From: Candidula unifasciata
Taxonomy: Eukaryota > Mollusca > Gastropoda > Stylommatophora > Geomitridae
Reading direction: 5' to 3'
Assembly (NCBI GenBank): GCA_905116865.2
Contig: CAJHNH020000846.1
Coordinates: 356,369-420,368, forward strand
DNA length: 64,000 nt
Below, piece after piece: positions 43,870 through 54,479 of this stretch; position 1 is the stretch's first letter, and every line of letters begins with the position of its first letter. A model generated the notes under the pieces. The model did not search any database and was not told the origin of the DNA. It was given only the letters and a program-made list of their open reading frames with translations. Position numbers and translations under genes: made by a program.

Positions 43870-44055
43870 CGTGGATCTATATTTTATCAGCTAATCGTCA
43901 TGTGGGTGATGTGTTATTTGCCTGGACCATACCTGGTACCAACCCAAGGCTGGGTCCAACTGGGAACCAGGGTCATTTTAAAAGAAAAGTCCATATACGT
44001 CAAGACCTGAACCTACAAGCGAGCGTCTAGCCGCAGCACCACGGCGGCTCCCTGA
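43870..44055 (-). mobile_element. SINE family B, second copy in 600 bp
   Basis: Same order of words in antisense as 43435-43625 (CTGGTACCAACCCAAGGCTG, AAAAGAAAAGTCC, AAGACCTGAACCTACAAGCG), more diverged in the head. Confidence 0.7.
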
Positions 44056-44099
44056 TCAATGTTATACAGTATACAGATTTAAAGCTTAAGTTCAGAGGT

Positions 44100-44272
44100 A
44101 TGCAAGAAGGAGAAGGGGAGAGAGGAGGAGGAAAAGGAAGAGGAGGCAGAGGAGGAGGAGAAGAAGAAGAAGAAGAAGAAGAAGAAGAAGAAGAAGAAGA
44201 AGAAGAAGAAGAAGAAGAAGAAGAAGAAGAAGAAGAAGAAGAAGAAGAAGAAGAAGAAGAAGAAGAAGAAGA
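44100..44272. repeat. (GAA)n and GAG-rich purine tract
   Basis: About 115 bp of near-perfect GAA preceded by 60 bp of GA/GGA. The poly-E frame (44100-44312) and poly-L frame (minus) are artefacts. Confidence 0.95.
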
Positions 44273-44390
44273 TAATGCTGATGTAAAAAGGCCAATAAAT
44301 TATTCAAGTTAAAATAACAACAACAAAAATTACTAACAGTTGTGTGCGTGGGCGCGTGCGAGCGCGCGTGCTCGCATTCATTTCGGCTTA

Positions 44391-44648
44391 TAATATTTCG
44401 TGACGATCGAAACTGACAAATATCCAAAAGCTGTACTTGCCGTGCGCCCGGCCATGAGACAGGACATAGGTGATTGGGTCACGTTCGTGACTGATGGAGA
44501 AACCTCCAGATTACTGCAACACATCCCCGTGCCTTCCGGTACGAGCTTATTGATTCGCATAGGTTCAGATCTCATCTTGCCGGGTTGGCCTGACTTTTCT
44601 CTCGGTGGCCTGAAGCTGAGTTTAGTCGCCTCTGAACAAGAACGATAA
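44391..44648 (+). CDS. Weak candidate coding segment, unknown
   Basis: An 86-codon open stretch in unique, more GC-rich DNA (TIETDKYPKAVLAVRPAMRQ, then VTFVTDGETSRLLQHIP, ending SLVASEQER and TAA). The frame opens just after a TAA and its first ATG lies within the frame, not at the start. No domain is recognised and no convincing splice acceptor precedes it. The antisense strand is open over a similar length, which weakens the case. It could be a terminal exon or chance. Confidence 0.2.
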
Positions 44649-44931
44649 GGGATTAGGCTTTTTATCAAATTGATGGGCTGTTAAGAAGGGAAAATTGGAA
44701 GAGGATGAGATAACGCTTAAAACCCTGGGATTTGCAGCACAAGTCCCTGGAGATTTTCTCCAGTCAAGCTGTAAGTCTTTTTATGTTGCCCGTATTCTTC
44801 ATTAGGATGTGTACACATGTAATATGACAGTTTCGCAGCAGCATCACTGCCTTATCTGTCTGTAGGCTTTGGGTACCTGCTCACTATTTTCTGTCTGCCT
44901 ATCTCTGTTTGTCTGTCTCTTTCTCGCTCTA

Positions 44932-45182
44932 TCTCTATATATCTCTTTCTCTCTGTCTCTCTCTCTCTCTCTGTCTATCTCTATCTCACTCTATCTCCAC
45001 CTTTCTGTCTCTTTCTCGCTCTATTTATCTCTCTCTGTCTCTATCTCTCTCGCTCTATTTATCCCGCTCTCTCTTCCTCTCTCTATATCTCTCTCTCGCA
45101 CTATTTATCCTTCTATGTCTCTCTATCACTCTCTTTATCTCTGTCTTTATCTGTCTTATCACTCTCTCTCTCTCTCTCTCAC
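44932..45182. repeat. CT-rich low-complexity tract
   Basis: (CT)n with CTAT interruptions for 250 bp. S/L frames are artefacts. Confidence 0.9.
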
Positions 45183-46055
45183 TGGGAAAGACCGACCGAC
45201 AGACACGCATGCTCACATAGAGATACTTACCTCCATATAAACAGTCACAGAAACGTAGGCGCTGGGGCACACTATACACCCCAAACCCCCCCCCCCTCTT
45301 CTCCCCTTCTCCAGAAAATGTGTAAACAGGCTAGCAGCTCCTTGTCACGTATAGTTCTCTCATGAACTATTTGTTCTATACATATTATATTGTTTAAACT
45401 ATACTATTATATATTTATTTGCTAGTTGCTGCATTATTATTATGCTGTAAAACAAGGCTTAGGCTCATTGAAATTCCCCTCCAACCTAAAATATGAAAGA
45501 GAGTTTTGGGATGAGTCCTAAAGCTCCCACTTTCACGCACCATTCCATGTTTTCTCTGTCTTAGCTTTCTAGATGTGAATTCTTGGACATGTCGTGGACT
45601 GTTATTGAACTCGCTTACAAAGACAATGATCTCAGTTCACTTCACCGCAGTGGCCACATTACTGTTGCCCAGAATTACCCTGTGTTATTTGTTCTCTCCC
45701 CCCCCCCCCATTCCTTTCCGCCATGTCGTTAATCCCCATGGCTTGCTTTGCTAGTGAAAACAAAATCGTCGCGTTCAACCAGCGTTCCCGAAGGGGGAGC
45801 TTTAGGTTATAACTGTGACTAGGTTACCTGCGCCATGTTAAATGACTTAGCACTGTACACATTACCCAGAGCTCTGACAAGCACTCCTGCAACGTTGATG
45901 CGATAAAATGAGACACACGCAAATACTGACTCGACCGGCGACGAAGTCGTCTACCGGCGAGCCAATAGGCGACCCAGTCACCGATGATTCACGTGACCTA
46001 TTCATAAACAGTGTTAACCCGATTACATGAACTCCGAGTGAAGCAGGTCGGTGTC
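45183..46055. other. Unique sequence with poly-C runs
   Basis: Poly-C near 45286 and 45700. The stretch 45920-45990 is CpG-rich, with a CCGGCGACGAAGTCGTC imperfect palindrome. No gene recognised. Confidence 0.45.
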
Positions 46056-46059
46056 GTCC

Positions 46060-46205
46060 TCCAGGCCAAAACAGGAGACATTGTTAATCAGCTTCTGAGA
46101 ACAGTCGGTGCAGGTACCCTGGAGTGACTGACGACGCATCTGGGGACTGAGCACGTATGGGAATGCCCAGCGCAGTGACGTCGAATGTGGTGACATAAGA
46201 GAGAC
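46060..46205 (+). mobile_element. LINE family H, 3' terminal fragment
   Basis: Conceptual reading VNQLLRTVGAGTLE, a stop, then TEHVWECPAQ parallels FYQNATGTISIGTL and TERLWECIAC of the 13.8 kb relic. Confidence 0.55.
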
Positions 46206-46214
46206 AAGTAAAAA

Positions 46215-46430
46215 AGCCGTCATCATAATCAGTTCTCTTTGTGCCTTGTGGCACATAAGGCATCAGAGATGACTTTCCATGCTTTCTTGTCCTGTGCAAT
46301 CTCCAGTGCAGTTTTGCATGTCAGAAATGCCGCACTCAGGTCACATTCCATTGTTCGTCTCCATGTTGTTTTTGGGCGCCTTTTTTTTTTTCTCTCAATT
46401 ACTTGGGCGGTTTTGTCGGTTCCAAACATT
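46215..46430 (-). mobile_element. LINE C-terminal tail, another family
   Basis: Minus-strand frame reads ERKKKRRPKTTWRRTMECDL, then LEIAQDKKAWKVISDALCA and RHKEN followed by a stop. This RP-x-x-TWRR plus W-x-x-x-x-ALC pattern is the C-terminus of RTE-like proteins. Element F joins it directly upstream (46431). Confidence 0.7.
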
Positions 46431-46645
46431 GTCTGACTGACTGACTTTCTACCCCACCAGGACATCACACAAGCGATAAACACCCGATGACACAAAGTGC
46501 CACCATGCGGATGAGGGTCTGGAGAGGTCCCAGAAACCGCGTTCAGACATTTGGCCATATTTATTACCTGCCTATATTGCGGCCCCCAGCAAAAGCTAGG
46601 GTGGGGCTTCAAATAAAAAATTTCATCCTGAAAAGGACGACTTAA
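46431..46645 (-). mobile_element. Element F, copy 4
   Basis: Antisense copy of 14234-14928. (CTGA)n at 46432-46444 is its CAGT tail, and TCATCCTGAAAAGGACGA near 46621 is the head hairpin. The body is about 90% similar by eye, showing that F is a dispersed family and not only a local triplication. Confidence 0.8.
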
Positions 46646-47194
46646 AGTTAACAATGATTAACCCAAACATGGTTCTTACATTCCAGAAACCAATTCTTAA
46701 TCTGGTTTTGACGTGCAGTAGACTTGTTTTCCCCATCATGGGCTTCCTGCCGGCTTTCACCCATTTTGTTTTTGCTGACAGAGGAACTGTGTAAAATCGA
46801 ACGTCAAAAGAATTCTAAATCAATAAATAACATATCGGAAATATGCTTCATATGTATACCTCCTCCCCCCCCCCCCCCTCCCCCATTTTTTTTCTCGGTT
46901 CCACAAAGAAGACGATGTTAAAAATAGTATAAGGGCTATTATCCAGATGTTAGATGTAAGGAGAGTTAGTTGCATGGATAATGTCCCTTATATTACAGAG
47001 GCGTTTGTATATCAACGTAGTAGTGGATATAAAACTTTATGATATGCACATTCTCTTTAAATAATTTTTTTTTTTAATTTTAATGTTAAAATTACTTCTT
47101 CGCCTTCACTTTAATATCACTTCCAAATACCGTAATCTATGATCGAGACCAGAACAACCAAATGGGTCCACCTCACGTTAAGCGGCCAAACCAC
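46646..47194. other. Unique sequence with a poly-C run
   Basis: Poly-C near 46866-46881. No gene recognised. Confidence 0.45.
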
Positions 47195-47295
47195 ACAAAA
47201 CAAAAGGGGGTAGTGGGTCGATCCTCTAACCCAACCCCCCCCCCCCCCACCACCACCCCTTTCTTTCTGCCACCTGGGTCCTAGAACCCACACAG
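47195..47295 (-). mobile_element. Dispersed repeat D, 5' fragment
   Basis: On the minus strand GGGTTCTAGGACCCA, then a G-rich run, then ATCGACCCACTACC matches the first 80 bp of the 35.3 kb copy. The family's G-rich patch has become a 15 bp poly-C run on the plus strand. Confidence 0.55.
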
Positions 47296-48117
47296 ACCCA
47301 AGAAATCTTGAAAAACAAAACTGAAACATACGTTCGGCAGTGCGTATTTGATTATCTCATGCCACATAATGACCCCTACCCTACACTAAGTTGCTGCTTT
47401 ACTTTTCTATATAATACTATGCATGCATGTTTACATTCCACAATATAAACACCTTTCACAGGTAAAAATATGTTTTTATACATACATCAAATACAAAAAA
47501 GATGCCATGTTAGATCAAATATTCTACATATATAAATGTGTAACAGAAAATATACAAAGTACTAAAATATATATATCTGAAGAGGGATGAAGGTGTCTGA
47601 GTTTTGCATTCAGATGTTCTATGGTCTTTTAAAATACTAGTAAACTTGCAAATATTCATTTATAATTAAATAATTTTTTTTTTAAAGATGAACGGTGCTG
47701 ACAGCAAACATTTTTAAATACCCATTAGGTACTTTACAAGTAATGTGATCAAAGTCATGATCTTTTCTTCCAAGAACATGGCCTGGTATCTGGTCAGTTG
47801 GTAGTCAAGGTTCCAACATTATTGCAGATGGCTGGCCCTAAAACCTTACTACATTCCCGTGCCAGCCAAAATCACACAAAATGTCCTCCAATGTCCCATT
47901 TGAAAACTAGTGGAAAACTTGTCAGTCTCAGCCAAATTTTGATAGTTTGCACATGCGGAGTAAAAATGCATAAGGCAGCTGTCAGATGTGTCATCAGTAA
48001 CAGTTACACAGCAGAATTGCAGCTCACAATTGGCAGAAATGGTCAGTCACAAAAGCCGGCATTGCACCCACAAAATTGTACTTTCAGCAGTTTGCCATGC
48101 CTACTAAATCATTCATT
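47296..48117. other. Unique AT-rich sequence
   Basis: The frame 47798-48211 (137 codons) has no domain and runs into repeat D. No gene supported. Confidence 0.45.
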
Positions 48118-48358
48118 CTTAAATTATTGTCTTCCTTGTGTGGGTTCTAGAGCATTATTGGTGGGAGGAAAGGGGGGAGGGAGGAGAGAAATAGACCTAC
48201 TGCACTACTGAAAAGCAGGTAAAATGTGACTAATTAGGGATGTTAGTGCATCAGCCTAAGAGGCAAATAACTTATAGTCTGCATACAAATAGTCCAGAGC
48301 TGTAAAAAAAAATGTGCATATAAAACTAAGTTCTGTAACAAGACTTAAGTCCAGAAGT
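48118..48358 (+). mobile_element. Dispersed repeat D, diverged full-length copy
   Basis: GTGGGTTCTAGAGCATTATT, GGAGAGAAATAGACCTACTG and AACTAAGTTCTGTAACAAGA, in the family order. Repeat E abuts its 3' end in the opposite orientation. Confidence 0.65.
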
Positions 48359-48359
48359 G

Positions 48360-48440
48360 GAACGAACGAACGAACACACTTTATTTTTAAAGGGTTACAA
48401 ACTGGGCACGCAGGCCCGTCTGACATTCGGCCCTTCTATG
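48360..48440 (-). mobile_element. Repeat E, antisense copy
   Basis: (GAAC)n at 48360-48376 then CACTTTATTTTTAAAGGGTT; antisense of the AAATAAAG-(GTTC)n end at 32590. Confidence 0.55.
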
Positions 48441-49134
48441 CACTCATGGATGAACAACCAGCGACGAAGATAAATTATTGTCTAAATCAATGCAGAATTG
48501 TCTACTGTTAAATGACTTTAAGTTGAACGGAACTTGGATTGGGGCTAAACTAGATAGCTAGTACTCACAAGCAAATAAAATAAAGGAAGCTGCTGGTGGT
48601 GTGGTAGCTGCTGCTCGTGAGTCCCAGCTGACGGAAGTTGTGGGAAGTTCGAAAATCGGCGGTGGCGGAAGTCGCCAGAAGTGCGCAATTTAAGACAATG
48701 GAAGCGCGCAATTGACATGCGACTGAGGCCCTGTTAGGGTATATTTTCCGCCTCAATAATTTTGGACTGCTATTCGGAGGATAGCCCTAGCTTTAAACTA
48801 ATTAAATACATGCAAACAAATGTGCCCCTCCCCCACCACACACATGTATGCACGCACACATGTACTCTGCACATGCGTGCACAAACACATGGGCATGCAC
48901 ACACACACACGTATAACTACGGGTTCTGGTGAAGATTTTCCAAAAATGTCAAAACACAAATCACCTAGTTTTCAAACAATAGCATTTAACGGTACAAACA
49001 GTGAACTTCTGACTAATTACATAAATCTTAACAATGAACTTCAAACTGCCAAACAAGTCTTGTAAATATGTCTATCAAAAGCTGTGTGAAGCACTAATAT
49101 TTTCAACCAATAAAAAGCCATATGATAAAGCAGG
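48441..49134. other. Unique sequence
   Basis: A CA-rich patch at 48835-48912. 48590-48720 is relatively GC-rich with GGCGGTGGCGGAAG. Nothing assignable. Confidence 0.45.
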
Positions 49135-49325
49135 ATGGATAACATTAAACCAATCATGTTTAAGGATAAAATTCAACTAATTTGCTTAAGAATAACATTT
49201 AGCCAATAATGTTTAAGAAAAACATCTAACCAACAGTGTTTAAGGATGACATTCAACCAAACATCACCCAATCATGTTTAAAGATAACGTTCAACCAATC
49301 GTATTTAACTACCAATTATGTACAT
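49135..49325. repeat. Degenerate ~30 bp tandem, ~6 copies
   Basis: Words CCAATCATGTTTAAGGATAA and CATTCAACCAA recur with heavy divergence. Confidence 0.65.
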
Positions 49326-49679
49326 TCTAATAATCAACATGTTTTTAGACATCAGGTTGATTCTAGCTGCCCACTATAGCTTGACAACACAACACAGTTA
49401 ACAGAATAATAAAAGATATATCGTTAAAAGGAGCATAACAGTGTGACAGTTCATTTCGATTTTTTTTTTTGTATATATAAAAATAAAAACAATTCACATG
49501 AAAGCAAAAGATATTACCCTTTCAAATTACAGGCAGAAAACAAAACGCTCACAAGTTAACCACACACACAACAACAAAAAAACCTGATCACTGACTAACT
49601 TATCTAGGTGCAGACAAATGTATGCTTATGAAATGTTATCTGGCTTAGGTGATTTTGATTCTTCAAAACTAGCAATCTC
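49326..49679. other. Unique AT-rich sequence
   Basis: No supported feature. Confidence 0.45.
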
Positions 49680-49915
49680 CAACAGGACGTATCAGTTCAG
49701 ATACTGACATCCTTCTCTGCCATAACAAAAGGCTGTCAAGAATCTTTTCAGGTTGTCTTACACTCTCTCTCTCTTTCCCCATATCTTTTCAGTCACATGT
49801 ACCAGTTTCTTTCTTCTTACAATGTCATCAAACAATTATGACCGTTTCCTTTGAAGATCTGTAATTAAAGTTGTTTTCGAACCCTAGCCTTTTCTAAAAC
49901 ATCTGGCCTACTCAT
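49680..49915 (-). mobile_element. LINE family 2 tail, old copy
   Basis: GCCATAACAAAAGGCTGTCA, AAGAATCTTTTCAGGTTGTC and AATTATGACCGTTTCCTT follow the order of 10740-10910. Frame lost. Confidence 0.6.
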
Positions 49916-50599
49916 GTAACAAGAAGATTTAAAAAGTGCTAGCTATGTCTAGCTAACTCCACCACTGCCGGTCACAAGCCTGGATGAGAAAGGAGGAGGA
50001 TTGGGTGTGGGGCCAGCTCCTCCACCCTGCAACAAAATTCTCTGCTTGAGAAACGTTAGGGGAGAGAAGTCAAAAGAGCTCGATGGCTTCCATCCAAGAT
50101 ATCACTGCACAGGATAAAACAGAATGCAGAAAAAAACAGTTAGCCCTGTGTGAGACACAATGGCACAACAGGATCATGAATGAATGAATGAACAATGGCA
50201 AGGAAATGTGACTGCAAAAGCCACAAGCTGTCACAAGATTCTCAGTTATTAGTTGTGTTAAATTTCTCCGAAAACTCTCACCATCATCATGTGCACGCCA
50301 CTCCCCCCCCCCCTCCCCACCAACCAGCTTGCCTCCTAAACATCTATTCATCCGTCCGTTTGTCCTCTGCATGGATGAAAACATGTGGTCAATTTTGTGT
50401 CACTTTAACATGGCAGTGTTTTAAGACGAGTCTGAGGCTAAAGGATTGTATCCATTATCATCATCGTCACATAGGTAATTTGCAGAAAATAAATTTCTTC
50501 AGTTTCCCAGTATTAATTGTGGTCTCTTTGCAGATACTCTTATATCCACTATGTCTCCAATGTCCTGTATTTATTTTTATGCTGGTCAACTCCTGCCTC
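49916..50599. other. Unique sequence, poly-C run, no gene
   Basis: Poly-C near 50304. The plus frame 50195-50704 enters the LINE H relic at its end and has no other motif. Confidence 0.45.
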
Positions 50600-51150
50600 T
50601 TCTATGGTGCCTTTTTATCTACAAATTCAAGCAGGAGAATGGAGGTGGAGGCAGTCACAGCAGTTCTAAAGTGGACAGCAGAAAATAGTTGCCAGAGAAC
50701 ATAGTCTCTGATTCTCAGCAGGTATTGTAGAAGCTTCCCAATGGACAATGTCCCACGAGTGGATGCAAAACATCAGCACAACAACATTACAGGGACTCAC
50801 TGTCTGGAACATGCAGAAGTGCAAAAGAATCAAATGGGATTTTCTGGCTATATAAGCAGTAGCTACATGAACACTCTTACTGAACAAAGGGGACATTATG
50901 AAGACCAATTATGAATTAATGCAGACAGAAGATACGAGGTTGGATGAAATAACCTGTAAGAATGTGTGAATGAAGAATTAGGTGTGGATCTGGCAAGGAC
51001 GGGTATATGAGGGAAAAAGTGATGTTGTATAATCAGCGGGCTATGTGAACAGTAAGCATTTACACTGAAAGACTTTTACTGTGAGATGGAGCATCAGTGG
51101 GTATGCCTGATGTGCTATAATGTCAATCCTTAAATTAGTCATCAGTAACG
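50600..51150 (+). pseudogene. LINE family H RNase H relic, strongly decayed
   Basis: RRMEVEAVTAVLKWTAEN (50638-50690) matches the first RNase H motif of the 13.3 kb copy, and VSDSQQVL (frame-shifted, about 50702-50725) matches the second. The 3' end with ACACTGAAAGACTTTTACTG near 51061 corresponds to the family terminus. Several stops and shifts. Confidence 0.65.
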
Positions 51151-51621
51151 GAAACCAGGAATCCTGTATTCCAGAACTATTTTGTTTTATAAGCTTCTGC
51201 TGTATTGAATAATGCCAAATTATTTCAGTCTTTGAGCAATTATTTTGCTTATTAGACTGTTTTCTTTGATATTCAGATATTGAAGAATATCAGGTTTTTT
51301 TCCCTACTTTCGATCCAGGAGATACTGACAATATTTCTGTCTCTAAGTTTTGAATTTCTTTAGCTGAATGGTCCGTTAATCATGTTTGTATGTTGGGGCA
51401 GTGAAGACATATGCTTTCCAAAAGCGTTACTTTAACCTGTTTGCTGGTATTCTGACACAAGCCTTTAACCGCAGCGCTGCAACAGCCTATTTCTTTTTGA
51501 CTGCTTCTGAACATCATTGCGATGTTTCCACATTATAAATCTGAACAAATAAGACATAAACTGCCAAAATTACTGCTTAGCATAAAAGGACAAGCCGGAA
51601 TTTAAAAAAAAAAAAAAAAAT
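51151..51621. other. Unique sequence
   Basis: No supported feature apart from an A run ending near 51620. Confidence 0.45.
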
Positions 51622-51780
51622 TTGACTCACAGGTGAACCCAGCCTTCAGTGGGTTCAAGGTATAGTCCTGGGAAGTAAAGGCAGCCAGCAAGATGTTGAC
51701 CACATTACCCACTAAGTGCCGACTGGTTTATAAAATATAGGTCAGCCATATATGCCCAGTATACCTTCTTTACTTGATAT
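51622..51780 (+). mobile_element. SINE family B body
   Basis: AACCCAGCCTTCAGTGGGTT, GTCCTGGGAAGTAAAGGCAG and GACCACATTACCC as in the 62.6 kb copy. Preceded by a poly-A run where the head would be. Confidence 0.65.
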
Positions 51781-52082
51781 TTTGCACAACAAATGGCAGC
51801 GTGCTAAGATTTCTTGAAGCAGTTACAGTTTAATCACTTCTGTCCAGATCTGTGGAAATGGAAAAACATGGCAACAAACCTGGGTTTGCCATGCTGAAAG
51901 AGGCAGTTAATTTTTAGAGTGGTTGATTTTGCATTTCAGTTGTAAAAGATACATTTATTTGCTTAATTTGATTCAACTGTCACCTTTGTATGCATCTGAA
52001 GAGATACAGTGAAAAAACGAGGCAATAAAAGGTGCATCTGTTGTTTGTCTTTGTTGATCTTTTGAACAATTATAGTATTTGT

Positions 52083-52373
52083 CAGGCAAATTGTGAGAAC
52101 GACACCTTATACTAGATTCGAGAAACAGCAGATTAAGTGGTTTGGCCATTTTGTTAGAATGCCGCAAGATCAAATACCATCACAAGCACTACATCTCAGA
52201 AGATCAGCTACAGGAGCAAGAGGACGGCCGCGGAAAATATGGATCAACAGCATTAAAGAAACTCTACGCCTTCACGCCATGACAATAGCCAGTGGCAGCC
52301 AACGTGCACTGGATTGCAAATTATTCCTCCTCCCGATGCTTAACTGCAGAAGTGGTTTATGATGATGTTGATG
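52083..52373 (+). mobile_element. LINE 3' end with 11 bp target-site duplication
   Basis: Encodes EKQQIKWFGHFVRMPQDQIP and GARGRPRKIW on the plus strand (52093-52362). The tail is (ATG)-rich. Perfect duplication ATAGTATTTGT at 52072-52082 and 52374-52384. A 291 bp, 5'-truncated insertion related in protein to 4781-5215. Confidence 0.85.
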
Positions 52374-52546
52374 ATAGTATTTGTTAATTTTGGGTGTTCA
52401 TTAGATACAGTTAACAAAACATGCCAGTACACAGACATTCTCCAGATAACTATGAGGTAAGTCCTGATATAAGCCTGGAGCTTTGTCTTCCATCCCGTTC
52501 TATCACATGTTCACTGACAATGCAATATTGCCTAAGGTGGTAGGGT

Positions 52547-52810
52547 CATCATCATCATGTAGCAGGTCCTTTGAAGAACGTCGCTCTCATCCCAGTCTGC
52601 CTGAAAGAAACTCTATCTCTTGCCAGTTCTCCCCCCTCCTGGACTTTCATACTCATGGAGTCACTGATATTCTGTGCCCATCTTCGGGTCGGTTGGCCCC
52701 TGCCCCTCCTTCCTGGTACCATGCCTTCTGCTATAATTTTTCCCCATCCGTCATGACCAAAATATTTCAGCTTCCGAGAAAGGGGATGCTGTTTATTGGC
52801 CAATTTTCCT
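52547..52810 (-). mobile_element. LINE 3' end (family 3), antisense
   Basis: Minus frame (52803-52555) reads KLKYFGHDGWGKII, RRGRGQPTRRW and LARDRVSFR, ending GPAT; same family as 10164-10459. The tail is (ATG)n (plus-strand CATCATCATCATG). Duplication TGGTAGGGT at 52538-52546 and 52811-52819. Confidence 0.85.
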
Positions 52811-52819
52811 TGGTAGGGT

Positions 52820-53141
52820 ACAAGCTGTTAATTATGTATATTTATTTGATAGTTAGAAAAACAAGCCAGTACACAGACATTCGCCAGACCTATGTCAGGA
52901 CTTGTCTAACAGTTATCTGACAAATTTCACAGGATATAACTGATAAATGTCAGTGATAATGAACAACAATATACATGACAATATTCACAATGCATTTATT
53001 TTAAAATACAAAGTACACACAGCTCATGAAACTAAGAATGAGGTGAACAAATGTAGTCTACATCAATGAAAAACAGATCAAGAATGTAATGCTAAAACTG
53101 AAATCTCTTGGCTTGATCTGTCCATCTTAACTCTGGCTTTG
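52820..53141. other. Unique AT-rich sequence
   Basis: No supported feature. Confidence 0.45.
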
Positions 53142-53145
53142 TTAA

Positions 53146-53281
53146 CTCTTTCAGTCCAACGGGGTTTAGCATCAGAGGCCCAAAGGGTGGTCAAGAGAGA
53201 CACAAAATTGGTGCATCTTGAGTTCACTGGGCTTCCAGGTGGGAACTTATAAATGTACGACGTGTTCCTTCGGACTGAGGG
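53146..53281. mobile_element. Candidate piggyBac-like MITE, 136 bp
   Basis: Bounded by TTAA on both sides (53142-53145 and 53282-53285), the piggyBac target. Ends CTCTTTCAGTCCAACG and, as reverse complement, CCCTCAGTCCGAAGG form imperfect inverted repeats. There is no coding capacity. Confidence 0.55.
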
Positions 53282-53449
53282 TTAATATTTCGACTTGAAA
53301 GCATTAGCTATATATTAAAAGACATCGTCCATGAGTTAACCAATGCCACAGTCATGTGTAGTGTGATTACTGTTGGCAGATGTCTGTTGAGACCCCTGTC
53401 CAAAAGTGTCAAGGAAAAAAATGAATATATTAGAATCCACATCAAACAT

Positions 53450-53650
53450 TGTCAGTGTTAGTTGGAAATAGTGGCAGCAACTACAAGAAACATATACCGC
53501 TGGCCACATGACAAGAGATAGAAGAGCAAATCGCAAAAGACACACAGTTGACCAAATATCAAAAGACACATCACTGACAACATAACAAGAGATAGAGCTG
53601 GAGATTGCAAAAGACACGCCACTGGTCCTGCAACTAGAGACACACTATTA
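53450..53650. repeat. Degenerate ~32 bp tandem
   Basis: Words ACAAGAGATAGAAGAGCAAA and GCAAAAGACACACAGTTGAC recur four to six times with strong divergence. Confidence 0.6.
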
Positions 53651-53979
53651 GCTAAGTGACAAAAGACCGTCTTATGCAGGTAGGCTAAGGCTACAGCCAA
53701 GGAGCACACAAGATCATAATCTACATTATACAAACACAACCAGAGTCTCTCATCAAATATGAGCATAGCATAAACACAAATCCCCACCTCGCCAGCAACA
53801 CTAGAGCTGTTGAGGAGATGAAACACTACATTATCACATTGTGATTTGCCCTAATTTTCATGTCTACGAATCACAGCATCTGCTGGCCCCAAGCCCTCCA
53901 TCATCAGTGCCCTAAATAGTCACACACATTCATGAAAAACCAACTAAAATAACAATTAGCCTTTCTGCTATCTATGAGT

Positions 53980-54479
<500 letters not shown>

